DNA of 64,000 nt from positions 1 to 64,000 of the forward strand of contig NZ_SJNZ01000014.1 in assembly GCF_004331155.1 (NCBI RefSeq), given 5' to 3'. Shown here in pieces: positions 1 to 8,822 of the stretch (positions are counted from its first letter, which is position 1; the number at the start of each line of letters is the position of its first letter). Both the position numbers and the translations under genes were made by a program. The DNA comes from Acinetobacter terrestris. GTDB taxonomy: Bacteria; Pseudomonadota; Gammaproteobacteria; Pseudomonadales; Moraxellaceae. Under the pieces are notes generated by a model. It did not search any database. It worked only from the letters and a program-made list of their open reading frames with translations, and was not told where the DNA came from.

Positions 1-142
1 TTCCGCCATATTTAGACTTCCACTTATAGAAAGTTGCGGTGCTCATTCCATGCTCACGGCAAAGGTTTGGAACAGGTGTTCCTGCTTCAGCTTGTTTCAA
101 AATACTCATAATTAAGCTGTCTGAATATTTAGATATTTTCAT
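1..142 (-). pseudogene. IS3-family transposase OrfA, N-terminal part, cut by the window edge
   Basis: The minus strand reads from an ATG at 142 into the window edge for about 47 residues, beginning MKISKYSDSLIMSILKQAE. The segment has the helix-turn-helix pattern of IS3-family OrfA proteins (Q-A-E-x-G-x-P-V, then CREHGMS-x-x-TFYKWKSKYGG). The upstream sequence on that strand contains GGTAATGCCCCCC near 200-213, which could be the element's left end. Completeness cannot be judged because the rest lies outside the window. Confidence 0.7.
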
Positions 143-359
143 AGAAAATCTCCTTAAATCAAGGGTATTCGATTTTCTACTTTTAAGTCCAATTATTTGC
201 GGGGGGCATTACCTTGGTGTCTCTATCGTATAAAGAAATTGAACGGTGTCAGTCTTGCAAGAAGTCTGTGATCAACGCCTAACGTAATCTAAAGCTTATC
301 AAGTTGTAAAACTATTAGACTGTTAGATTCCTCGGTTAATTCAAGGATACAAAGGCCTC

Positions 360-1061
360 ATGAATGAAAAAAATAAATGTTATAAATGCATGGTTTGTGG
401 AAAATATTATCCTATAAAAAATCTCATTCCGATGGGCACAGTACGCAAAGCCATTACAGAAGCAATTTCACAGGATTTTCCAGAATGGTCACCTCAAAGT
501 TATATTTGCCAGGCTGATTTAACCAAATATCGAATAAAGTATGTTCATTCATTGTTAAAGTCTGAAAAAGGTGAAGTGACTGATCTTGAGTATGAAGTGA
601 TTAACAGTATGCAACAGCAGGAACTCATCACAAAAAATGTTGAAACCAAGCTAGATCAAAACTGGACTTTTGGGGAAAGACTGGCAGATAAAATTGCGTC
701 TTTTGGGGGAAGTTGGTCCTTTCTGATTTGTTTTGCTATTTTTTTAGCAATTTGGATTATTGTGAATACGGTGGTGATGGTCTCACATCCTGCTGATCCT
801 TATCCTTTTATCCTGTTAAATCTAATCCTGTCCTGTATAGCGGCTATTCAAGCACCAGTAATCATGATGAGTCAAAATAGACAAGAAGCAAAAGATAGAT
901 TGCGTTCACAAAATGATTATCAAATTAACTTAAAAGCCGAGCTTGAAATTCAACATTTACATGAAAAATTCGATCATCTTTTAATGCATCAGTGGGATCG
1001 ACTGGCTGAAATACAAGAAATACAACTCGAGTTACTATCTGAAATGAGCAAAAAGAATTAG
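360..1061 (+). CDS. DUF1003 family membrane protein
   Basis: This 233-residue protein has an N-terminal CxxC pair (CMVCGKYYP) and a further Cys near residue 50, suggesting a small metal-binding knuckle. A central TFGERLADKIASFGGSW segment leads into two membrane segments (about residues 118-138 and 150-172), ending in the family pattern APVIMMSQNRQEAKDRLRSQNDY. The C-terminus is helical and probably cytoplasmic. This arrangement is diagnostic of DUF1003 proteins, whose function is not established. The gene stands alone and is convergent with the VIT-family gene downstream. I see no convincing Shine-Dalgarno closer than the AAGGATAC about 10 bases upstream. Confidence 0.85.
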   Translation: MNEKNKCYKCMVCGKYYPIKNLIPMGTVRKAITEAISQDFPEWSPQSYICQADLTKYRIKYVHSLLKSEKGEVTDLEYEVINSMQQQELITKNVETKLDQNWTFGERLADKIASFGGSWSFLICFAIFLAIWIIVNTVVMVSHPADPYPFILLNLILSCIAAIQAPVIMMSQNRQEAKDRLRSQNDYQINLKAELEIQHLHEKFDHLLMHQWDRLAEIQEIQLELLSEMSKKN

Positions 1062-1111
1062 ACAGGTTCATTCAACATTGCCATTCATTGTATTTATATA
1101 CAAAAGATATC

Positions 1112-1813
1112 TTAGTTCACATCAACATGAAATAATGAGCCGATCCAAGCACTGAATAACATAGCGACAATTCCCCAAATCATAACCCGAACAGAACCTC
1201 TCCAAATACTCGCCCCACCGGCATAACTGGCCAATGCACCCATAATTCCGAGGCTTAATACCCCAATCAGCATGACACCTTTATCTAAATATTGTTCAGG
1301 CAGAAGTAGAATTGAGATTAAAGGAAATAATGAGCCTACAGAAAAGGCTACAGCAGAAGAAAATGCTGCAATAAGGGGCTGTGCAGATGTGTGATCTGAG
1401 ATTCCAATTTCATCACGGGCATGAGCATCTAAAGCATTATGGGCCGTAAGTTGTTGAGCGACTTCTAGGGCTAAAGTGGGTTGTAGTCCACGCTGTATAT
1501 AAATATTTTTTAATTCTTGTAATTCATGTTCAGGATGGCGTTGTAGCTCACGCGATTCCATATCAAGATCATTTTTTTCAATATCTTGTTGAGATTTTAC
1601 AGAAATATATTCCCCAGCAGCCATCGAGGCTGCGCCTGATATTAACCCAGCAACACAAGACACTAATATAACAGGAGATGAAGCGCCACTGGCCGCGACC
1701 CCAACGACTAAACTTGTTACAGAAATAATTCCATCATTCGCTCCGAGTACCGCCGCCCGAAGCCAGCCGGCACGCTCAAAATAATGTTTTTCAATATGAT
1801 AAGAATGGCGCAT
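1112..1813 (-). CDS. VIT1/CCC1 family transporter (probable Fe2+/Mn2+ export)
   Basis: The 233-residue protein starts with HIEKHYFERAGWLRAAVLGANDGIISVTSLVVG, the first-helix signature of the VIT1/CCC1 family (aspartate in the GANDG turn). SGAASMAAGEYISVKSQQDIE follows, the second signature. A hydrophilic loop rich in Glu and Asp (about residues 75-125) matches the cytoplasmic metal-binding domain of VIT1-like transporters. Three more hydrophobic segments complete a five-helix topology. Known members move Fe2+ or Mn2+ across membranes; the substrate here is inferred. It is monocistronic and convergent with the DUF1003 gene. Confidence 0.88.
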   Translation of the reverse strand: MRHSYHIEKHYFERAGWLRAAVLGANDGIISVTSLVVGVAASGASSPVILVSCVAGLISGAASMAAGEYISVKSQQDIEKNDLDMESRELQRHPEHELQELKNIYIQRGLQPTLALEVAQQLTAHNALDAHARDEIGISDHTSAQPLIAAFSSAVAFSVGSLFPLISILLLPEQYLDKGVMLIGVLSLGIMGALASYAGGASIWRGSVRVMIWGIVAMLFSAWIGSLFHVDVN

Positions 1814-1920
1814 TATTTAATCTCTTTTGTTATCAATATCATGGTCATTAAATTTATTTAATCTTTAAATATAAAGTAAATTTAACATTAACAGCGGAGT
1901 TTTTAATTTATTTAGTGATA

Positions 1921-1957
1921 AAAATTAAACAAGAGATGAATGCTCTTGTTTAATTTT
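1921..1957. terminator. Rho-independent terminator after the persulfide hydrolase gene
   Basis: Fifteen-base arms (1921-1935 and 1943-1957) pair perfectly around a 7-base loop, with A and T tracts at the outer ends. It lies just below the hydrolase stop and can act in either direction. Confidence 0.75.
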
Positions 1958-1965
1958 AAATATTT

Positions 1966-2841
1966 TTACTTTTTAAAGTAGTTTAGAGGAAGCTTCAGAT
2001 AAGACACGCCATTTTCCTCGGGGATTGGGAACTGTCCACCCTTCATATTGATTTGAATCGAAGGCAGGATCAGCTTCGGCATGCCCAGTCCGGCATCACG
2101 CTGCTGACGCATTTCCACAAAATCGGTTTTACTGACACCATTATGTACATGAATATTATGCTGTTTCTGCATCTGAATAGTGGTTTCACACTGATACGCA
2201 TGACGTGACTCAGGCAGATAGTCATGACACAGGAAGATCCGTGTATGCTCTGGTAGTTCAAACAGCTTCTGTACTGAGTCATACAGGATAGGTGCACTGC
2301 CCTTTGGAAAATCACAACGTGCTGTACCATAGTCCGGCATAAACAGCGTGTCGCCGACAAAAACTGCATCTTCAACCACATAGCTCAGGCAAGCAGGCGT
2401 ATGCCCCGGTGTTGGTATGTTATAAACATCCAGCTCACCGATTTTAAAATGTTCACCATCTTCAAATAAATGATCGAATGGCTGATTGGCATTCACCTGC
2501 TTGAGATCCAGATGATAGATTGCAGCAAAGGTTTCCTGCACCACAGCGATTTTCTGGCTGATTGCAATTTTTCCGCCCAGTTCCTGTTTCAGATATTGGG
2601 CTGCAGTCAGATGATCTGCATGAACATGGGTTTCCAAAATCCATTCCACTTCTAAAGCCTGTGCTTTAACATAGGCAATGATACGATCTGCCTGTGTGGT
2701 TGAAGTGCTTGCAGATGCCGCATCATAATCCAGCACACTGTCAATGATGGCACAGCGCTTTGTCATTGGATCGGATACCACGTAACTGAAGGTATTGGTC
2801 GCCTCGTCAAAAAAATCCTGTACCAGTGGGTGTTTTGCCAT
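1966..2841 (-). CDS. ETHE1-like MBL-fold persulfide dioxygenase / beta-lactamase-like hydrolase
   Basis: This is a metallo-beta-lactamase-fold protein. I take the start at 2841 (MAKHPLVQDFFDEATNTF), because AGCTGGAGAATAATC places a good ribosome site there and the preceding gene stops at 2844; an in-frame codon at 2859 is less likely. The metal-binding motif THVHADHLTA is followed by PTPGHTPACLSYVV, VGDTLFMPDYGTARCDFPKG and FLCHDYLP, the layout of ETHE1/Blh hydrolases that oxidise glutathione persulfide. It is the last gene of an operon with two YeeE/YedE half-proteins and sits opposite a persulfide-type ArsR regulator. The role in sulfide and persulfide detoxification is inferred from family plus context. 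Confidence 0.9.
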   Translation of the reverse strand: MAKHPLVQDFFDEATNTFSYVVSDPMTKRCAIIDSVLDYDAASASTSTTQADRIIAYVKAQALEVEWILETHVHADHLTAAQYLKQELGGKIAISQKIAVVQETFAAIYHLDLKQVNANQPFDHLFEDGEHFKIGELDVYNIPTPGHTPACLSYVVEDAVFVGDTLFMPDYGTARCDFPKGSAPILYDSVQKLFELPEHTRIFLCHDYLPESRHAYQCETTIQMQKQHNIHVHNGVSKTDFVEMRQQRDAGLGMPKLILPSIQINMKGGQFPIPEENGVSYLKLPLNYFKK

Positions 2842-2843
2842 GA

Positions 2844-3260
2844 TTATTCTCCAGCCCATTTACGGTGCAGCAATACGCCAATCAACATCGCGATAATAAA
2901 ATAGAAGACCTGGTAATGCCCCAGGCCGATCAAGGTGAAACTTGGTGCTGGACATACCCCAGCAATCCCCCAGCCGATACCAAACAACAGGCTGCCAATG
3001 ATTAAACGTGGGTCAAGTTTTTGACTGGTGGGCAATACAATAGGTTCATTAAATACGGTTTTCGGTGCTACAGAACGTATGGCTTTTTGAAATGGAATAA
3101 ATGCCACGGCAATTGCCCCCATCATCACAAAGGCCAGACTGGCATCCCAATCACCAAATAAGTCCAGAAAGTCGAGCACTTTTTCCGGATTCGACATGCC
3201 AGATAGCATCAGCCCTACAGAAAACAAACCACCAAAAATAAAAGCGAGCAAATTTTTCAT
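2844..3260 (-). CDS. YeeE/YedE half-size membrane protein, second half (DUF6691-like)
   Basis: This 138-residue protein has about four membrane segments and the motif FGIGWGIAGVCPAPSFTLIGLG, which carries the conserved Cys of the C-terminal YeeE/YedE half. Full-length YeeE/YedE (TsuA) proteins import thiosulfate through a chain of such cysteines; in many proteobacteria the protein is split into two adjacent genes as here. The start follows the stop of the upstream half at once and the stop is a few bases from the hydrolase start, so the three genes are almost certainly one transcript. The exact substrate (thiosulfate, sulfide or persulfide) cannot be read from sequence. Confidence 0.85.
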   Translation of the reverse strand: MKNLLAFIFGGLFSVGLMLSGMSNPEKVLDFLDLFGDWDASLAFVMMGAIAVAFIPFQKAIRSVAPKTVFNEPIVLPTSQKLDPRLIIGSLLFGIGWGIAGVCPAPSFTLIGLGHYQVFYFIIAMLIGVLLHRKWAGE

Positions 3261-3692
3261 TTAGAAAACTCCTGTAATATGGCGAATCATATAAACAGTG
3301 ACAAAACCAGCAAACATGAAACTCATGGTGGCCACGATGGAACGTTTAGACAAACGACTGATCCCGCAAATGCCATGACCGCTGGTACAGCCTGAACCTA
3401 AGCGCGTACCAAAGCCGACCAAGAGACCCGCAATGATCATCATCAGCGGACTCGCATTCAATTCAATTTCTGGCTGAACAAACACTCCATAGATAAATGG
3501 CACCGCGATTAAGCCCGCCATGAACCAGATCGCAGGTGTTTTAAACATCGTTTTAGGATTCAGCACCTGTCCGATTAAGCCACTGATGCCTGCGATACGA
3601 CCATGCACATACAGGTAACCGACCACAGCTACGCCAAGCAGTAATCCACCTAAAAATGCGATGAGAAAATCATGCATAGTAAATCTACTCAT
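3261..3692 (-). CDS. YeeE/YedE half-size membrane protein, first half
   Basis: The 143-residue protein has four hydrophobic stretches and the motif [26 protein letters not shown], which contains the two conserved cysteines of the N-terminal YeeE/YedE half. It ends where the second half begins. The start at 3692 has little Shine-Dalgarno; an internal ATG at residue 6 ([11 protein letters not shown]) is an alternative. It is the first gene of the operon leaving the divergent promoter at 3693-3788 and should pair with the 138-residue product to form one sulfur-compound channel. Confidence 0.85.
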   Translation of the reverse strand: MSRFTMHDFLIAFLGGLLLGVAVVGYLYVHGRIAGISGLIGQVLNPKTMFKTPAIWFMAGLIAVPFIYGVFVQPEIELNASPLMMIIAGLLVGFGTRLGSGCTSGHGICGISRLSKRSIVATMSFMFAGFVTVYMIRHITGVF

Positions 3693-3699
3693 TTACAAT

Positions 3700-3718
3700 A
3701 TATAATTTTATATTATAT
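3700..3718. promoter_or_regulatory. Candidate operator of the persulfide-sensing ArsR regulator
   Basis: The divergent promoter contains ATATAA-N7-TTATAT, an imperfect dyad in a very AT-rich stretch just in front of the first YeeE/YedE gene. BigR/SqrR-type regulators bind AT-rich dyads in equivalent positions. Assignment to the regulator at 3789 is an inference. Confidence 0.45.
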
Positions 3719-3788
3719 AATAAATAAAAATATTCAAGTAGAAGTACTGATTATTTTGTATCTCATTATTGGTTATTAGGAGGCATTC

Positions 3789-4100
3789 ATGAACACTGCT
3801 CAGTTAAAATCGCGAATAGACTTTTCACAAGTCGATCTTGTCAGTGATTGTCTGAAAGTTTTGTCAAACCCGGATCGTCTTAAAATTCTGTGTGTCCTGG
3901 TTGAAAGTGAACTCAATGTACAGCAAATTGAACTACGCACTGAAATCCAGCAACCGACCTTGTCACAACAATTGACTGTACTGAGAAAAGCAGACATGGT
4001 CAGCACTCGTCGTGAAGGTAAACAGATTTTCTATCAGGTCTCTGATCCTAAAGTGCTTACTCTTATGCAAACCTTATATCAACTGTACTGTGCGGTTTAA
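3789..4100 (+). CDS. ArsR-family persulfide-responsive repressor (BigR/SqrR type)
   Basis: A 103-residue winged-helix repressor with a strong ribosome site (AGGAGG) before the ATG. The DNA-recognition helix region is EIQQPTLSQQLTVLRKADMVSTRREGKQIFY. Cys35 (in KILCVLVE) and Cys101 (in YCAV) are 66 residues apart, the same spacing as the two cysteines that form the tetrasulfide or disulfide switch in SqrR and BigR. The metal-type ELCVCDL motif of arsenic ArsR is absent (ELNVQQI instead). It is divergent from the YeeE/YedE-hydrolase operon, as in other bigR loci, so it most likely represses that operon until persulfide accumulates. Confidence 0.88.
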   Translation: MNTAQLKSRIDFSQVDLVSDCLKVLSNPDRLKILCVLVESELNVQQIELRTEIQQPTLSQQLTVLRKADMVSTRREGKQIFYQVSDPKVLTLMQTLYQLYCAV

Positions 4101-4104
4101 ACAA

Positions 4105-4467
4105 TCAATGTATCCAAAAAGAAATGATCAGCAGAAGTCCTGTCAGCAAAGTAAACAGGTTAAGCCAAACGGGATGCTGGGTGTGATAATCAGGCAAAAA
4201 CTCTGTATGGGTTAATGATTTCAGTCCGGTACGGTATTGCTGAATCGATGCCAGACTAATCAGCATACCAAAGACAATCACAGCAATACCCAACCATTGA
4301 CTATATACAATCTTATGTTGGTACTTCACAGGATCTACCAACTGAATCAATAGATTTGATTTTTCAATCACAAAACCAAAGCCGATCAGAGCCAAACCAC
4401 TTCGGTTCCACGCCAAAGCTGTGCGCTCCAGAGCAAACAAAACCCGTGGATCTTCGAGATTTGACAT
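4105..4467 (-). CDS. DUF202 (YidH-like) small inner-membrane protein
   Basis: The 120-residue product has the DUF202 pattern: DPRVLFALERTALAWNRSGLALIGFGFVIEK, then two further hydrophobic helices (about residues 55-75 and 98-118), giving three membrane segments. Family members are YidH/YidG of E. coli and Vtc1-like domains; no activity is established. Its stop is only four bases from the stop of the convergent persulfide regulator, which suggests the ends of the two transcripts overlap. It lacks other close partners. Confidence 0.85.
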   Translation of the reverse strand: MSNLEDPRVLFALERTALAWNRSGLALIGFGFVIEKSNLLIQLVDPVKYQHKIVYSQWLGIAVIVFGMLISLASIQQYRTGLKSLTHTEFLPDYHTQHPVWLNLFTLLTGLLLIISFWIH

Positions 4468-4629
4468 ATTTTTCCTTATAATTTAATAATTGATGCTGAT
4501 TATTTTTAACGCTTAGACAAATAGAATTCAATGTCCTCAACTATAGTTTTGGCAGTTCTTGATCCCCTAATTAATGTTACAGATGCCACAAATGGCCAAT
4601 CCTCGTATCGGGATAATCATAAATTTGAA

Positions 4630-5016
4630 TTAATTAAAATATAGAAATTCTATACCTTGTTGAGGTGTAGCTCTGCCTATCATGTGTCCTTTAGAATCAA
4701 AAATATCAATAGTTCTTGGCTTAGTATTTGAACTTACATTTTGACTTGACTTGTGTTATTCATCAACTCAAACCATATCAAAAAATGGTTATTTAAAGTG
4801 TAATTGGTACTCATCAGCAGTGACTTTAATTTTGAAATTTTTATATTTTCTATCATTAGAACTCAGTGCTGATTTTGTAATTTATTCGGCAAATTCCGAG
4901 TCATTCATAAGGTGTGAAAATAGCTTGTAGCCTATTAGTATTTTATTAACCTCTTTATCTTCTTCTATAGCTTCCTCAATTCATTGGTCCGGCTCTTTGA
5001 TTGAAATGATATTCAT
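4630..5016 (-). pseudogene. Decayed ORF of 129 codons with five in-frame stops
   Basis: Reading one frame from the ATG at 5016 to the TAA at 4630 gives continuous protein-like sequence interrupted only by stop codons. It opens MNIISIKEPDQ; later recognisable stretches are EEDKEVNKILIGYKLFSHL, KNFKIKVTADEYQLHF and KPRTIDIFDSKGHMIGRATP. The five internal stops are TGA, TAA, TAA, TGA and TAA, and no frameshift is needed. The product family is not recognised. Nonsense-only decay is what a recently silenced gene would show. Confidence 0.5.
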
Positions 5017-5131
5017 CAATAATATATAATGAGACGAAGAATATCCTACGTACTAACTGTTTTTTCTTCTATGAGTGTGGCAGTCTGCATAGCAAACTAA
5101 AGTACCTACCAAATCGTTGGCTATTCATATC

Positions 5132-5245
5132 TCACTTTTTCTTTTTATAGAAGATGATCAGTAGAACCGCAATAATAGCTAAGATTACAATAATTATAGT
5201 TATTTCCATAGCTTGACCTAAAAGACATAAATTTAATATTTCCAT
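5132..5245 (-). CDS. Possible small single-span membrane protein (37 aa)
   Basis: An ATG at 5245 opens 37 codons ending at 5132; an internal ATG gives a 25-residue version (MEITIIIVILAIIAVLLIIF followed by four to five basic residues). The run of about 18 hydrophobic residues followed by YKKKKK-like positive charges is the usual shape of a small inner-membrane protein with a cytoplasmic C-terminus. No homologue is recognised and no strong ribosome site is seen, so it could be chance. Confidence 0.35.
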   Translation of the reverse strand: MEILNLCLLGQAMEITIIIVILAIIAVLLIIFYKKKK

Positions 5246-5419
5246 AATAATTTATATTAGTTCTTAATGTTTTACTAATTCGTTATGAAACTCTCAAACT
5301 CAGTAACAGGTAGACTTTTTAGCATTGAAGAGTCATGAATTGTTGAAAAATATCATAAATTAATCTTTTCTGAATTAATATGTTATAAAGATTTCTTAAA
5401 ATTTTTCTCGAGAATAAAA

Positions 5420-5626
5420 ATGCTAATTGAACTAAAAAAAGATTTTTTCCTTAATACTGCTTATATTGTTTCAGTAGAAATTGTCACCAATGAAACGGAC
5501 AATTTTTCACTAATTGTTAAAAGCTTACCCAATAATCAGGGAAATAAAGGAATTATAAATATTGATTTTGATGACCATAAGACTGCCCAAAAAATGGTGG
5601 ATAAAATCAAAAAAGCACTTAACTAG
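5420..5626 (+). CDS. Small hypothetical protein (68 aa)
   Basis: The reading frame encodes MLIELKKDFFLNTAYIVSVE and continues to a Lys-rich helix at the C-terminus (HKTAQKMVDKIKKALN). The composition looks like a real soluble alpha/beta mini-protein: alternating strands followed by one amphipathic helix. It is followed by a strong terminator at 5739-5767, which supports transcription. I do not recognise the family and cannot give a function. Confidence 0.5.
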   Translation: MLIELKKDFFLNTAYIVSVEIVTNETDNFSLIVKSLPNNQGNKGIINIDFDDHKTAQKMVDKIKKALN

Positions 5627-5738
5627 ATCTTAGTTACAAGAATATTTGTAAATCAGTAATTATCAAATTGGTTCAGCCGTGACTCTAATTCATTTCCTAA
5701 CGCTCATATAACCTTATTTAAAGTAAAAATAGGCAATA

Positions 5739-5767
5739 AAAAACCCCGGCATCCTGCCAGGGTTTTT
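5739..5767. terminator. Strong bidirectional Rho-independent terminator
   Basis: AAAAACCC at 5739-5746 pairs with GGGTTTTT at 5760-5767, and an inner GGC/GCC stem closes a 5-base loop. The A and T tracts allow use on both strands: for the 68-residue gene at 5420 and for any minus-strand transcript arriving from about 6000. Confidence 0.8.
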
Positions 5768-6390
5768 AATATTTGGTTCGCTTGGTATAACTCCTGTCGT
5801 ACCTGCCAATCCTTGTGCGATCTTTCTTATTCTTGTTATTTGGAACAGCCTGTTCTCTATGGCTTCATCATAGGAAATTTCTCATATCTCAACCAGCAGC
5901 AAAGGGACGAGATTGGTGTGAGCCAAAGCGTACAACGATGCCTAAAATTTGTCCTATGGTTATCCGCAGAAATTATGGATCTTTTTCAGATCCAGAAGCG
6001 TAGAAGCGTTATAATCTAGGCAAAAGATATCAAAAGGGGGTTTAAAATCCGATTTGAGGGTTTACGTCCATTTTTATAGAGTAAGTTTTTGAAATTTAAT
6101 ACTATTTTTTTGGTATTAGAATCCATTTAAAGTATCTATATTCTCACCAATAAAGATGTCAATCTGGCTCATTTTCTAGGTTGACAGGATTTTTAGCAAA
6201 TCCCTTAAATAGACGTATGGATCGTTTCCATACAGTTTAATAATGGACAATATGGGAAGATGTTTAGCTCACAAAAAAGTGATGCTTCACTGTATGCTTA
6301 CCATCAATTAAACAATTCAATTTGAGTTAAAATACCCCTCTTTCACACAATCTAAAAAGCACAACCTGAATTCATCTCTTTCTAAAAAAT
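5768..6390. other. Gene-poor stretch of about 620 bases
   Basis: No convincing long gene is present. On the minus strand a short frame (about 5867 to 5772) reads NKNKKDRTRIGRYDRSYTKR and stops just before the terminator at 5739, so the tail of a lost gene or a short RNA is possible. A GGATC-N-GATCC-like hairpin lies near 5976-5995. Nothing here was recognised with confidence. Confidence 0.4.
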
Positions 6391-7530
6391 TTAATTAAAA
6401 CAAACTCTATTTCGGCCATTATTTTTAGCATTGTATAAACGTTTATCTGCTATTTCTAGAGCACTCATTAACTGGGAATCTGCATCTATTCTGGCTGCCC
6501 CAAAACTTGCAGTAACTCGAATATGATTAATAAAAAAGTGATCTTCAATCGTTTTGCGTAAGCGTTCAACCAAAGCGAAGGAAGATTCTTCATCTGCACT
6601 TTGCAGTAATATAATGAATTCTTCTCCGCCAAATCTACCGGCAATATCACCTTGCCGAATGTTAGATTTTAATAGATCCGCAATTTCACATAAGATTTTA
6701 TCCCCGACCACATGCCCCCACGTATCATTTATATCCTTAAAATTATCAATATCACACATCACCAGATAAACTTGACCGTGCTGCAATTCATTAAACAAGT
6801 CTTTGGTTTTTTCTAAAAAACCATTACGGTTATACAGCTTGGTTAAAGAATCTCTCAATCTTTCTTCGTTAATGATATCAAACCTTTCTTTTACCGCTAC
6901 AGCCGAAACTATAATTGCAAACCACAGGCTGAGGAGAAGATTTACAGAAACCATCATCATCCACCATTCGGTTGTTACTAAGTTTACATATTGCACATTT
7001 TGAAGGTATACGATGACAATTAAAGTTCTAATAACACCATAAGTAAATAATAGAACATAACTAAAACATAAAAGCTTTTCTAAGGCGTAGGTTTTTTTAA
7101 ATAACTCATATACTTTTGGAAGTGCTAAAGCTTCTAAGCATAAAATCACAATATTAATGATTACTATTCGTAGCCATAACTTCTCATCGAAGTGCGTAAA
7201 ATATAAAAGCAAAGCCATACCTACTACAATCAGAGTGACGGCTACAAATATATTGGATTTTGAATTGGCTTTTAAGAGCATTCCATGCACAACTGCCCAA
7301 GCTCCACCTAAATAAAAAAGTGCAAACCATGGAGCAGTCAGCCTCAGCTGTGCATTTGTCATCAGTGTCTGTGAACCTAATGCTACTGATGGCAAAATAC
7401 AACTCAGCCCCATCCACAATAAATATTTAGGAGCTTTAAACCATAGATGAGCAGCAATAAAAACAGCACCAATAAGAATTAAGCAAATTGGATAAACTAA
7501 CAAAAAATACTGGGTATCTGGCAGATTCAC
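6391..7530 (-). CDS. Membrane-bound diguanylate cyclase (GGDEF)
   Basis: A 379-residue protein with about seven or eight hydrophobic helices in residues 8-210 (unnamed sensor region) and a GGDEF domain from about 215. The active loop is RFGGEEFIILLQ, an active GGEEF variant, and the earlier metal-binding segment DIDNFKDINDTWGHVVGDKIL is intact. An RQGD motif five residues before the active loop is the classical RxxD product-inhibition site. It should make cyclic di-GMP from two GTP at the inner membrane in response to an unknown signal. The gene is monocistronic, with no EAL domain. Confidence 0.93.
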   Translation of the reverse strand: MNLPDTQYFLLVYPICLILIGAVFIAAHLWFKAPKYLLWMGLSCILPSVALGSQTLMTNAQLRLTAPWFALFYLGGAWAVVHGMLLKANSKSNIFVAVTLIVVGMALLLYFTHFDEKLWLRIVIINIVILCLEALALPKVYELFKKTYALEKLLCFSYVLLFTYGVIRTLIVIVYLQNVQYVNLVTTEWWMMMVSVNLLLSLWFAIIVSAVAVKERFDIINEERLRDSLTKLYNRNGFLEKTKDLFNELQHGQVYLVMCDIDNFKDINDTWGHVVGDKILCEIADLLKSNIRQGDIAGRFGGEEFIILLQSADEESSFALVERLRKTIEDHFFINHIRVTASFGAARIDADSQLMSALEIADKRLYNAKNNGRNRVCFN

Positions 7531-7622
7531 GTACTGAATGACACCTAGGGACTGTGTGATTTTTATTCTAAATTGTTTAGCTAAAATTAATCAATAATTA
7601 TTTATTTTTAATAATAAAAATT

Positions 7623-8528
7623 TTTCATAAATCATTTTTTAATCAGTTCCATGTTGTGAATTCCGGCAATTAAATTGTATCTCAAACCAAGTCTTTTCAC
7701 TCTGTTTCGATAGCGTTCCGCAAAGATATTGAAAGTTTTTAGACTACCAAATATATGCTCAATTCCGATTCTTCTTTTATTGATCTCCTGATTATAGAGT
7801 TTGAGTTCAGGACCCAGTTTACAGTGTCTTTTGGCTTTTAATGGCAACAGGCTATTGGGATAAAAAGTATAAATTCCATGATAGCCTTTATCTGCGAGGA
7901 TAAAAGACCCCTAAAGGAATCTGCTTTAAATTTCGTTTAAACAACTCGAAATCATGCACTGCTGCACCTCGACTGCTACATAAACTCAGTATTTGCTGAG
8001 TCTTGTAGTGAATCATAGCCTGTACTTTAAAGGTATGGGTCTTTTTCTTGCCGCTATAGCTTTTCTTCTGTTTTTTTAAGCCTTTGGATAGGAATTTATG
8101 TGGCATCCACGATCAGCACATTCCAGTCTATGCATTCACCTTTGGGCAAATTCTTCGGTAAATTAAACAGATTGGACTGAATCAGGCAATCTTCAACATG
8201 ACGGAAAATTCTTAAGACTGTGGGCTCTGAAACCCCATAACTCTTAGCAACGTGAAATAAAGTTCGGTATTCCCGCCAATAGCTCAGACAGAGCAGAACC
8301 TGATCCTCCACACTTAACTCGGGTGGTCTGCCTTTAGCTGGAACATGCTTCTGCAATTGCTCAACCCTTAAATAGAAGGTTGACCATGAGATGCCGGTGT
8401 ATCGCTTGAATTGAGGCTCAGAAAGCTTGTTTGAATCGATATATTTTATCCGCAGATTATGCACGAATGCTAAAAAATCTTGAGTACAAATATCGGGCAA
8501 AAGGATGATCGTTTTTTGATTTATGAAA
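7623..8528 (-). mobile_element. IS5-family (ISL2-like) insertion sequence, inactivated
   Basis: Twelve-base inverted repeats TTTCATAAATCA (7623-7634) and TGATTTATGAAA (8517-8528) bound an element of about 906 bp. Its minus-strand transposase is split into three frames: 8500-8096 (helix-turn-helix part, to IVDAT), 8106-7888 (SGKKKTHTFKVQAM) and 7847-7632 (IEHIFGSLKTF). The catalytic segments are all recognisable: the first D in IVDAT, the second in LADKGYHG (only in the alternate frame near 7890) and the E in IEHIFG. Two frameshifts break the protein. A second, shorter copy of the same 3' end lies at 62298-62427. Confidence 0.85.
7632..8500 (-). pseudogene. Frameshifted IS5-family transposase
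   Basis: The N-terminal piece is 134 residues with the helix-turn-helix region typical of DDE_Tnp_4 proteins (SWSTFYLRVEQLQKH, then YWREYRTLFHVAKSYGVSE). Frames change once in the VDAT region (8096-8106 overlap) and again around 7885-7850. Both junctions lie at positions where related intact transposases are continuous, so I read them as mutations and not as a known programmed frameshift. The combined length (about 270-280 codons) fits the family. Confidence 0.8.
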
Positions 8529-8822
8529 GAGGTTTAATAAAATAGATCAAAAAAATATAATAGTCGGAAATGATAAAAAATCTTTCCGTATATATTTGAA
8601 ATCAGAAAATACCAATAAATCACTCAGTATTCTTAAGTGTTTTCTTATAATTCTTTCTTTGTTTAATAAAAATATTTATCAGACATAATGATCAGCATCT
8701 ATATTTATATTTAGCTTATGATGGTGAAAACCATCATAAACCAGACTTTTTATTGATGAGAATGTGGACACTTTAAATGGGTTCTAACATTTCTGACTCA
8801 TGTAACGACCATTATGTTAACA

